The position numbers were made by a program, and so were the translations under genes. A stretch of DNA of 18,259 nt from JBBSTY01 sp038235385 (GTDB lineage Bacteria; Actinomycetota; Acidimicrobiia; Acidimicrobiales; Acidimicrobilacustridaceae). Below the pieces are notes generated by a model that saw only the letters and a program-made list of their open reading frames with translations, did not search any database and was not told where the DNA came from. The stretch spans positions 1 through 18,259 of the forward strand of contig JBBSTY010000085.1 of the NCBI GenBank assembly GCA_038235385.1, in the 5' to 3' direction. Positions 1 through 7,150 of this stretch are shown here, one piece after another. How positions within the stretch are numbered: the stretch's first letter is position 1; every line of letters starts with the position of its first letter.

Positions 1-391
1 GCACCATCCCGGCGACCCGATCGGGTCGCCGGAGCGCCGCGGCCAGGGCGATGGTGCCGCCGAAGCTGTTGGCGACGAGGTGCACGGGGCCATCGACCCC
101 GACGGCGTCGAGCACGCCGATCAGGTCGTCGACCCCGTCCTCGATCCGGTAGCCGTCCATCGGCCGTTCGGTTCGGCCGTGGCCACGCAGGTCGTAGAGC
201 ACGCAGTCGGCGGTTCGGGCCACGATCGGGGCGATCGTGTAGAAGAAGCTCGACAGGTTGTCCATGATCAGCCCGTGGAGGAACACCACCGGCAGCCGGA
301 ACGCCGCGTACGGGTCGTCGGCCGGCGCATCGGGACCCGGGCCCATCTGGACGACGTTGAACCGGAGTCCGCCGATGTCGAGCTCAGCCAC
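1..391 (-). CDS. alpha/beta-fold hydrolase, partial (3' end beyond window)
   Basis: I translated this gene by hand; its 130 visible residues are the N-terminal part of an alpha/beta hydrolase. The oxyanion-loop motif VVFLHGL lies near residues 35-41, DLRGHGRT at 67-74, and a nucleophile elbow with sequence ANSFGG puts the serine at residue 109. The usual first glycine of GxSxG is alanine here. The catalytic Asp and His would lie beyond the left edge. The GTG start at 391 has a perfect AGGAGG (397-402) five bases upstream, and the gene overlaps the end of the ACP gene by 8 bp, so it is the last visible gene of the operon. Its position next to a carrier protein suggests a thioesterase-like release or editing role, but esterase or epoxide-hydrolase activity cannot be excluded. 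The fold is secure, the substrate is not. Confidence 0.88.
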   Translation of the reverse strand, partial: MAELDIGGLRFNVVQMGPGPDAPADDPYAAFRLPVVFLHGLIMDNLSSFFYTIAPIVARTADCVLYDLRGHGRTERPMDGYRIEDGVDDLIGVLDAVGVDGPVHLVANSFGGTIALAAALRRPDRVAGMV

Positions 392-734
392 GGGCACCTC
401 CTGGTCGGGAGGCGTCGGCGGGGACGGACAGCGACGCGGTGATGTGGTCGACCAGCTGGCCGACGCGCATGGCGATGATCTCGTCGACCTCCATGGTCGC
501 GATCCATGCGGGGAAGTCGATGCCGTCGCCGTAGTGGACCTGGAGCGCCTCGCCGAGGGCGATGAACTCGATGCTCTCGATCTCGAGGTCGGCGTAGAAG
601 GCGGTGTCCGCATCGATCTCGGCTTCGGACACGTAGTCCTCGCCGATGACCTCGGCGATCATGGTGCGCACGTCGGCGAGCACGCCGTCAGCGTGCACGG
701 CCGCGGTCGGATCGTGGAAGGTCTGTCCAGGCAA
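384..734 (-). CDS. discrete acyl carrier protein
   Basis: This 116-residue protein looks like an acyl carrier protein. The core has the order helix I (about residues 17-32), a DADTAFYADLEIES stretch, then helix II. The phosphopantetheine-attachment serine is Ser54 in the motif LEIESIEF, where most carriers have DSL or DSI. The start is a TTG at 734, preceded by AAAGGA (743-748) at an 8-base spacing, inside the last codons of the upstream synthase gene and overlapping it by 47 bp. A later GTG or ATG start would remove part of helix I. It ends 8 bp inside the hydrolase gene. It should be activated by the operon's own transferase (6284-7150) and may carry the starter, the finished chain or an intermediate for the KS-AT-DH protein. 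Its tail (about residues 104-116) is short, flexible and rich in Pro, Gly and Ala. Confidence 0.9.
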   Translation of the reverse strand: MPGQTFHDPTAAVHADGVLADVRTMIAEVIGEDYVSEAEIDADTAFYADLEIESIEFIALGEALQVHYGDGIDFPAWIATMEVDEIIAMRVGQLVDHITASLSVPADASRPGGARG

Positions 735-3700
735 CGAGGTGGTCCTTTCGGTCGTCCGGCGCGTTTGGCCGGAGATCCGCGCCGCTCGGGCGCGTGGTGG
801 TCGAGTGGGGTTCCGGTCCGATGAGCTCGGTGCGGACCGTGGTGGCGGGAACGTCGGCTCCCCTGATCGTGAGCAGGTCGGTGGCGCGGTCCCGGGCGCG
901 GTCGAGGCCGCCGGGTGCCGGGTCGACGGTGGTCACCGAGATCGCCCCTCCGGCGGTGGTGAGCCGGGCCACACCGAGCCACTCGGTCGTGGCCAGGGCC
1001 ACCCGTCGCCCGTCGGCGGCTCCCCCGTGCGCGATGACTGCGCCGGGGCCGTCGTCGCGGAGGGTGAGCTCAGCCGGGAACAGCGGGCCGTGACCCTCGT
1101 CCCAGAGGGCGTGGCGAACGGCGTCCTTGGCGGCGATGCGACCGAGCAGCCACAACCGCTGCGCTCGGGGGTTGAGCCCTTCGTAGGTCGTCCGCTCGGC
1201 CGCGGTCAGGTAGCGACGTGCCATGAGCTCGCGTGAGGCGGAGTCACGCCATCGCTCGGCGACGACCGCGACGCCGGACGGGCCGATCGCGGCGAGGAGG
1301 TGGTCCTCGGGCTGACGGAGCATGAGCCAGAGGTCCTCGTCGCTGTCGAAGCGGCGATCGACCCATCCGGCGATGCGGACGTTCACCACGCCGTCCCAGA
1401 CCAGCTCGAGGTCGGCCCGCACCGTCCGATCGGTGACCTCGGTGATGCGGACCGTGGTCGTGACGAGCGCGCCGATCGGCGGCGGGGCGCCGAACCGTTC
1501 GATGGCGTCGATCGACTGCGGGAGGGCGAGGAAGTCCTGGTCGACGGTGGCGATGACCCACCAGCCGTAGAGCTGTCCAGCGTTGTCGAGGAACGCGCCC
1601 GGAGTCGGGAGGGACTCGATCACGCCGTCGACGCCGTCGTCGCCCAACGCGTCGATCGTGCGGACACCCTGGAAGGTCGGCCCGTGGAACATCCAGTGGT
1701 CCTCGTAGAGCGGGCCCGGGGCGACGGGGGAGGGTCGAGGCGCGGTGAGGGGACGCGCGGCGGGCCGGGGAGCGGGCGGTGTCGCCGCTGCGAGGCGGAC
1801 GGTGGCGCGTGCGTAGCCGTCGATGGATGCCTCGACGTGGCCCGACGCCACGACCCTGGTGGTGACGGTGACCTCGACGGCCGGCGACGCCGGGAGCCAG
1901 CGCATGGCTCGGATGTTCTCGATGCGGGTGACGACCAACCCGGGCTGGCGTCGCCGGGCGGCATCGCCGAGCATCTCGACCATCGTGGTCATCGGCAGGA
2001 CCGGGAATCGGTCCGACAGGTCCGTCCACCCGTCGGCCTGGCGGTAGAAGCAGTGGTCGATGAGCCAAGGGAACGTGTCGAGATCGACGCGGAGCACCTC
2101 GCGGGTCGAGGTCCCGGGAGGGTCGGCGGGGACGGGTGCGCCACCTGGTGCATCCTGGCGCTCGGGTGCGGTCGCCCGGCGAGAAGGACGCGCGGCACGC
2201 GCGTCGAGCACCTGACGACCGGCCGCCAGGCTCTCGGAGAGGAGCAGGTCGTGCTCGTCCTGGAGCGCCGAACCCACGCCTCGACGGTGCCCCGCCGCCG
2301 CTGGCTCCGGTGCCTCGGTCGTGCGCGTGGCGGCGGCATCGGTGTCGGAACCGAGGCGCAGGTCGAGCTCGCCGACGGTGCGGGTCGAGAGGCGGATGCT
2401 CGGCGTTGCGAGCGTGAGCCGCACGGTGGGCGCCGACGGTGCTCGACCGTGGTCCGGCCGGGCCGGCCGGAGGGGGCTTCCCGCGGCGAGCGGCGCTCGG
2501 AGCCGGTCGAGGTCGATGTCGACACCCTGGACCCAGAGCGCCGTGGCCGCCCGGGCCAACTGGTCCATGCCCGAGCGGGCCGCGGCGTGGGCCGAGACGC
2601 TCATCTGCTCCTCACCTCGGAGGGTGTCGTCCACGAAGGAGACGAGGCTGCCCACACCCAGTTGCACGAACGCCCGAACCCCGTCGTCGTGCATGGCCCG
2701 GACCAGCTCGCGGAAGCGCACCGGGAGGACCAGATGATCGGCGGCGAGGCGCCGCACGGCGTCGGGATCGGCTGGGTACGGCGAGCAGGTGGTGGCCGAC
2801 CAGAGCGGGATCCGCGCCGGTTGCAGAGGCATGCGGTCCCAGTGGTGGCGGACGATGTCCAGGTACGGCTCGAAGGCGGGCGAGTGGAACCCGGACCGGA
2901 ACGGGAGCTCCTGGGCGAAGATCTTGCGACCGGCGAGGCGCACCATGGCCTGGCTGATGGCGTCGGCGGGACCGCAGATCACCGACTGGTGCGGGCAGTT
3001 GTCGTGCGAGACGACCACGTCGTCGAGGTCGGCGATGACCTCGGACGCGACGTCGACGCCGCATCCGAGCGCGGCGAAGACGACGCCGGGAACCTCGAGG
3101 CTCCCGGGTTCGAGGTCGTCGAGGAAGCGGTCGGCGTCGGCGGCCGGTACGAGCTCGGCGGTGAACACACCGGTCCACTCGCCCAGGCTGTGCCCGGCGA
3201 TGTCGTCGGGGACGACGCCCAGCTCGACGAGCGCGGTGTGGAGGATCCTCCCGACGGCGAAGATCCCTCGCCCCTGGGCCTCCAGCTCGGTGGCGCCCTC
3301 GGGGAGCGTCGCCACGTTCAGCCCGAACCACGCGGCCACGTCGGTGACGTCGGCGTCGAACGTCGGCTCCACGCCCGGCAGCAGGAACGCCACCCGGCCG
3401 CCGTCGGCGATCAGCCCCGACGGCTCGAACCAGATGTCGTTGCGCCCGCGCCACGGCCGACCCTTCTCCAGCAGCCGTGCGGCGAGATCGAGGCGCCGTT
3501 CGGTGGGGTCGACCACCGCGAGCCGGACGGGGCCGTCGCCGATGGGATCGGACCCCGCCCTGGCGTGCGGGTCCGAGCGCCACGCGGCCAGGTGCTCGGC
3601 CACGTCGGCAGCGTCGCGTCCCTGCACCAGGAGCGCGTCGAAGCGGAAGCGGCCGGACGGTTCGGAGGGTGCGGGGGGTCCGGTGGGGTCGGGTGGTGCG

Positions 3701-5163
3701 ATCGGCTGGACGACCGTCGGGGTGGATGCGATCGACGGAGCGCTCGCCCGACTCCGATCGGAGCCGTGCTGCTCGATCACGATGTGGGCGTTGATCCCGC
3801 CGAAGCCGAACGCGTTCACGCCCGCCCGACGCCGACCGCTTCCGTCGGCCCACGGCTCGGCGCGGTCGAGGAGCCGGAACCGCGTGCCGGCGACATCGGG
3901 GTTGGGCTCATCGGCGTGCAGGGTCGGTGGGAGCACGCCGTGGTGCACCGCCAGGATGGCCTTGATCAGGCCTGCGGCGCCGGCGGCGGGCATCGCGTGG
4001 CCGATCATCGACTTCACCGATCCCAACACGGCGCGGCCCTCGGTGGCGACGCCGTCGTCGGACTTGCCGTAGACCCGCCGGAGGGTCTCGAGCTCGGCTC
4101 GGTCGCCCGCAGGCGTCGCCGTGCCGTGGCCCTCGATGAGGCCGATCGAGTCCGGATCGATGCCGGCATCCCGATACGCCCGTTCGAGGGCCAGGACCTG
4201 GCCGTCGACCCTCGGGCTCATGAGGGTCGCGTCGCGACCGTCGCTGGCCACGCCTGTGCCGGCGATGGTGGCGTAGATGCGGTGGCCGAGCCGCTCGGCA
4301 TCCGCGAGACGTTCGAGCACGAGCACGCCGGTGCCCTCGGCCACCAGGATCCCGTCCGCTCCTCGGGCGAACGGTCGGATCTGGCCGGAACGGCTGAGCG
4401 CGCCCAGCTGGGAGAACACCGACCACAGGGTGACGTCGTGGCAGTGGTGGACGCCGCCGGCGAGCACGGCGTCGCATCGACCGGAACGCAACTCGCTGAT
4501 GGCGGCATCGACGGCGATGAGCGAGCTCGCGCAGGCCGCGTCCATCGTGTACGCGGGGCCGCCGAGATCGAGTCGGTTGGCGATGCGCGAGGCGGCGAGG
4601 TTCGGCACGAGGCCGATGGCGGATTCGGGACGGAGCTCGCCGAGCTGCGCCGTGAAGGCGTCCTTGACCTCGAGCAACCGATCGTCGGCGACGTCGGGCA
4701 GCAGATCGCGAAGGGTGTCGACGAGTTGGTCGGCGGTGCGCACCCGTTGGTCGAGCCGGACGAGACCGGGTGTGAGGTACCCGCCGCGGCCGAGGATGAC
4801 CCCGACCCGGTCGCGGGCCACGTCGTCGAGCCCGCCGGCGTCGTCGACGGCGGCTGCGGCCGTCCCGAGAGCCAGCAGCTGATCCGGCTCGGCGCCGTCC
4901 ACGGCCACCGGCATGATGCCGAAGCGGCCGGGGTCGAAGTTCAGCGCCTCGCTCGGGACGAACCCACCCCGGTTGCACGCGAACCGGTCGACGCCGTTGC
5001 GGGTGTCGGCGGCGAAGTACCGGGGATCGATGCGGTCGGTCGGCGCGGAGGTGATCGCGTCGATGCCCGACTCGATGTTGCGCCAGAACGTGCCGACGTC
5101 GACCGCGCCGGGGTAGATGCACCCCAGCCCGATGACGGCGATGGTGGCGTCGGAGTCGGTCAT
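688..5163 (-). CDS. iterative type I PKS / secondary-lipid synthase subunit: KS-AT-DH-half-PPTase
   Basis: This is a 1491-residue multidomain synthase. The ketosynthase (about 5-465) has an intact triad: Cys211 in DAACASSL, His346 in EGHGTAT and His389 in SMIGHA. The acyltransferase (about 590-885) keeps Ser659 in GHSLGEW and His760 in SGFHSP, but lacks the GQGxQ loop (PGVEP instead) and the carboxylate-binding Arg region. The double-hotdog dehydratase (about 1025-1285) shows His1037 in WLIDHC and Asp1193 in LDNAGQ. The end (about 1300-1430) resembles only the first lobe of a phosphopantetheinyl transferase, with the motif GRIAAKDAVR. Pro-rich linkers lie at about 470-505 and 1125-1152. The ATG at 5163 overlaps the upstream stop in ATGA; a longer upstream frame would run through the preceding gene and is not a start. 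The protein supplies the dehydratase that the other synthase lacks. The KS cysteine argues against a PfaC-type chain-length factor. Confidence 0.93.
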   Translation of the reverse strand: MTDSDATIAVIGLGCIYPGAVDVGTFWRNIESGIDAITSAPTDRIDPRYFAADTRNGVDRFACNRGGFVPSEALNFDPGRFGIMPVAVDGAEPDQLLALGTAAAAVDDAGGLDDVARDRVGVILGRGGYLTPGLVRLDQRVRTADQLVDTLRDLLPDVADDRLLEVKDAFTAQLGELRPESAIGLVPNLAASRIANRLDLGGPAYTMDAACASSLIAVDAAISELRSGRCDAVLAGGVHHCHDVTLWSVFSQLGALSRSGQIRPFARGADGILVAEGTGVLVLERLADAERLGHRIYATIAGTGVASDGRDATLMSPRVDGQVLALERAYRDAGIDPDSIGLIEGHGTATPAGDRAELETLRRVYGKSDDGVATEGRAVLGSVKSMIGHAMPAAGAAGLIKAILAVHHGVLPPTLHADEPNPDVAGTRFRLLDRAEPWADGSGRRRAGVNAFGFGGINAHIVIEQHGSDRSRASAPSIASTPTVVQPIAPPDPTGPPAPSEPSGRFRFDALLVQGRDAADVAEHLAAWRSDPHARAGSDPIGDGPVRLAVVDPTERRLDLAARLLEKGRPWRGRNDIWFEPSGLIADGGRVAFLLPGVEPTFDADVTDVAAWFGLNVATLPEGATELEAQGRGIFAVGRILHTALVELGVVPDDIAGHSLGEWTGVFTAELVPAADADRFLDDLEPGSLEVPGVVFAALGCGVDVASEVIADLDDVVVSHDNCPHQSVICGPADAISQAMVRLAGRKIFAQELPFRSGFHSPAFEPYLDIVRHHWDRMPLQPARIPLWSATTCSPYPADPDAVRRLAADHLVLPVRFRELVRAMHDDGVRAFVQLGVGSLVSFVDDTLRGEEQMSVSAHAAARSGMDQLARAATALWVQGVDIDLDRLRAPLAAGSPLRPARPDHGRAPSAPTVRLTLATPSIRLSTRTVGELDLRLGSDTDAAATRTTEAPEPAAAGHRRGVGSALQDEHDLLLSESLAAGRQVLDARAARPSRRATAPERQDAPGGAPVPADPPGTSTREVLRVDLDTFPWLIDHCFYRQADGWTDLSDRFPVLPMTTMVEMLGDAARRRQPGLVVTRIENIRAMRWLPASPAVEVTVTTRVVASGHVEASIDGYARATVRLAAATPPAPRPAARPLTAPRPSPVAPGPLYEDHWMFHGPTFQGVRTIDALGDDGVDGVIESLPTPGAFLDNAGQLYGWWVIATVDQDFLALPQSIDAIERFGAPPPIGALVTTTVRITEVTDRTVRADLELVWDGVVNVRIAGWVDRRFDSDEDLWLMLRQPEDHLLAAIGPSGVAVVAERWRDSASRELMARRYLTAAERTTYEGLNPRAQRLWLLGRIAAKDAVRHALWDEGHGPLFPAELTLRDDGPGAVIAHGGAADGRRVALATTEWLGVARLTTAGGAISVTTVDPAPGGLDRARDRATDLLTIRGADVPATTVRTELIGPEPHSTTTRPSGADLRPNAPDDRKDHLVAWTDLPRSDRGRAR

Positions 5164-6299
5164 CGCACTCGGGTCAGCTGGCGGAAGTGGCGGCGCAGCT
5201 CCGGTCCCAGCTCGGTCGGGATGGCGCCACGGTCGACGGTCGCGAAGGGCGACCCGGGCGTGTCGTAGGCGCCCTCCAGTCGGGCGATCCCGCGCAACGC
5301 GTGGAACGCCTGCCAGAACCTCACGCGGTCGGGATCGAGGTCCCGGCGTGCGTAGTAGCCCAGCTTGTAGGTGTTGAGGAGGGTGTTGCGGATCATCTTG
5401 ATCGCCGTGCGTTCTGAGCGGTTCGGCGCGAAGAACGGTGCCGACCAGAACGCGACGAGGGTGAAGGCCACATCGAACGCGGGCTCGGCGAGCACCGCTC
5501 CGGACCAGTTGGCAACGGTCAGACCCTGCCCGGGCCCGCCGTGTTCCGGCCACGCCTCGGCCGGTGGTCCGAACACGGCCAGGGGCTGGTACCCGCCGTG
5601 GCAGAGCACCGGGGCTGCTGCGGTCGGGAGGTGGTCGGCGAGCCACCTCCACTCGGCGCGGTAGCGGTCTCGGTCGATGCGATCCAGTTCGTCCTCGGCG
5701 ACGATCTCGGGCACGGCGCCCGACCCGGGGATGGCGTCGATCGGCAGGCGGTGGATGGCCTCGTGGTGGGCGGCGAAGCCGTCGAGGAGCTCGTTGGCGT
5801 GGTGCAGGTTGAAACCGATCAGATCTGGCAGCGGCACCGCGTCGATGGGATCGGTGATCAGGGCGCAGGTGATCGCGTCGGGTCCGGTGGACCCACGATC
5901 GAGCTCCACGATGCCCTGCACGGTCTCGGTGGCGAACCCGTGCGTGCGGTTGTGCTCGATCGCCGCGAGCTCACGTTCGAGGTCGGGGCGGGCGGTGCCG
6001 AGCCGGGCGACGAGAGCGGGAGGCGCCGCCGAGGTGCCGAGCGCGACCGCGGGCCCCGCATCGGAGGGTTCCACAGCCGGTTCGGGGTGGTCGTGGGCGA
6101 GCGGCAACCCGAAGATCCACGGCCCCCGACCGTGGGGTAGGGGTTGGGGCCGAGCGCTCGAAGCGACCGAGGCGCCCGTGAGCCGCGACACCGCGTCCGC
6201 CAGAGGTCGAGCCCACTCGTCGGCGGGCGGAGGCGCGACGACGACCTCGTCGTCGCTCGTCGGCTCCGCTCGGCGGCTCGGTTTCAGGAAGGAAGCCAC
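5160..6299 (-). CDS. aminoglycoside phosphotransferase (APH)-fold protein, probable pseudokinase
   Basis: The 379-residue product resembles the phosphotransferase family with an APH/choline-kinase fold. The C-terminal lobe has the expected order: a catalytic-loop stretch VLCHGGYQP at residues 231-239, then LTVANWSGAVLAEPAFDVA at 260-278. In active members these read HGDxxxxN and (I)DWE. Here the catalytic Asp is Gly236, the following Asn is Ala241, and the metal-binding Asp is Asn264, so phosphotransfer looks lost. A helical segment of about 85 residues follows. The first 50 or so residues are low in complexity. I chose GTG 6299 because GGAG lies five bases upstream; GTG 6305 is an alternative. 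The gene overlaps the transferase gene by 16 bp, and its stop overlaps the next start in ATGA. Tight coupling between synthase genes suggests a scaffolding or substrate-binding role, which is inference. Confidence 0.8.
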   Translation of the reverse strand: MASFLKPSRRAEPTSDDEVVVAPPPADEWARPLADAVSRLTGASVASSARPQPLPHGRGPWIFGLPLAHDHPEPAVEPSDAGPAVALGTSAAPPALVARLGTARPDLERELAAIEHNRTHGFATETVQGIVELDRGSTGPDAITCALITDPIDAVPLPDLIGFNLHHANELLDGFAAHHEAIHRLPIDAIPGSGAVPEIVAEDELDRIDRDRYRAEWRWLADHLPTAAAPVLCHGGYQPLAVFGPPAEAWPEHGGPGQGLTVANWSGAVLAEPAFDVAFTLVAFWSAPFFAPNRSERTAIKMIRNTLLNTYKLGYYARRDLDPDRVRFWQAFHALRGIARLEGAYDTPGSPFATVDRGAIPTELGPELRRHFRQLTRVR

Positions 6300-7150
6300 G
6301 TGCACTCCGTTCGACCGTGATCGGTGACCGCCACGAGGTAGGTGTCGTCGCCGTGATCGACCTGCCCGGTGCGGACCCATCGACCGGCGACGTGAAGCCA
6401 CTCGCCCGAGCGTCGCGCCACCTCGAAGTCCTTGGGGCGCCCGCGCAACCCGCGGCCGGTTGCCTTCGCCGCGGCCTCCTTGGCGGTCCAGAGCCGGGTC
6501 AGCCAGGTGTCCCGGTCGTCGCCCTCGACCGGCGCGAGATCGTGCTCCGCGGACGTCAGGGTGAGGCGCTCGAACCGGTGCGACCGTTCCTCGACGAGCT
6601 CGACATCGATGCCGAGGCCGCCGGTCACCGCCGCCCGCGCCGTCGAGGCGACCGCCACGGCGAGCGTCGCTCGGTGGGCGATCGACACGCGCAGGTTGCG
6701 CGCGGCCACCCGCGCGCCGCGCACCACGGCGTCGGGGCGACCGTGGCGATCGTTGATGATCTCGATGCGCGCCGCATCGATGCCGGTGAAGGCGTGGGAC
6801 GAGAGGTGGGAGATGATCGCCCGCTTGGCCGCCACCCGGCCACGCACGAATCCCGGACGTCCACGAGCGCCCCGGGTCGCTCCGAGCTGGCGTTCGGCCG
6901 GTGTCAGCCAGGCCGACCCCAGTGGGTCGAGCGTGTCGTCCACCGCCATCGGCGCCAGGACCAGGTGCCCGTCCTCGCGGTCGTTCGTGGCTCGGGAGCG
7001 ACGTCGACCGGTGATGTCGTCAGCGGCGGCGAGATCGCTCGGATCGGTGAGGTCGACGGCGCCGCGTCGCTCGATCGCGACGAGGTCGAGCGGGAGCCAC
7101 CGGGGCTCGTCGGAGACCTGCGGAGGCGCGGTCACGGCGAGGTCGGTCAC
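6284..7150 (-). CDS. 4'-phosphopantetheinyl transferase (Sfp type)
   Basis: This 288-residue enzyme would transfer the phosphopantetheine arm of coenzyme A to the serine of the carrier domains encoded in the same operon. The motifs of the family appear in order: GRVAAKRAI at 104-112, VSIAH at 155-159, GIDVE at 180-184 and WTAKEAAAKA at 221-230. The predicted Mg ligands Asp182, Glu184 and Glu225 are present. The first 80 residues or so are an extra region without a recognised domain, making it longer than a typical Sfp protein of about 230 residues. The start is a GTG at 7150 whose last bases form the stop of the megasynthase gene (GTGA), so translation is probably coupled. An alternative upstream ATG at 7180 would overlap the megasynthase further. 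Likely substrates are the internal carrier of the megasynthase and the discrete ACP at 384-734. Confidence 0.94.
   Translation of the reverse strand: MTDLAVTAPPQVSDEPRWLPLDLVAIERRGAVDLTDPSDLAAADDITGRRRSRATNDREDGHLVLAPMAVDDTLDPLGSAWLTPAERQLGATRGARGRPGFVRGRVAAKRAIISHLSSHAFTGIDAARIEIINDRHGRPDAVVRGARVAARNLRVSIAHRATLAVAVASTARAAVTGGLGIDVELVEERSHRFERLTLTSAEHDLAPVEGDDRDTWLTRLWTAKEAAAKATGRGLRGRPKDFEVARRSGEWLHVAGRWVRTGQVDHGDDTYLVAVTDHGRTECTWLPS

Noticed and set aside
1300..5268. A very long open frame on the plus strand (1322 codons) opposite the KS-AT-DH gene
   Set aside because: It mirrors a gene with confirmed catalytic motifs and has the Arg/Gly/Val/Asp-rich, motif-free composition of an antisense frame in GC-rich DNA, where stop codons are rare.
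5164..5652. N-terminal extension of the KS-AT-DH protein by 163 residues
   Set aside because: The extension would overlap the APH-fold gene in another frame and is Arg/Pro-rich. The KS family begins at the ATG of 5163, whose ATGA overlap fits coupled translation.
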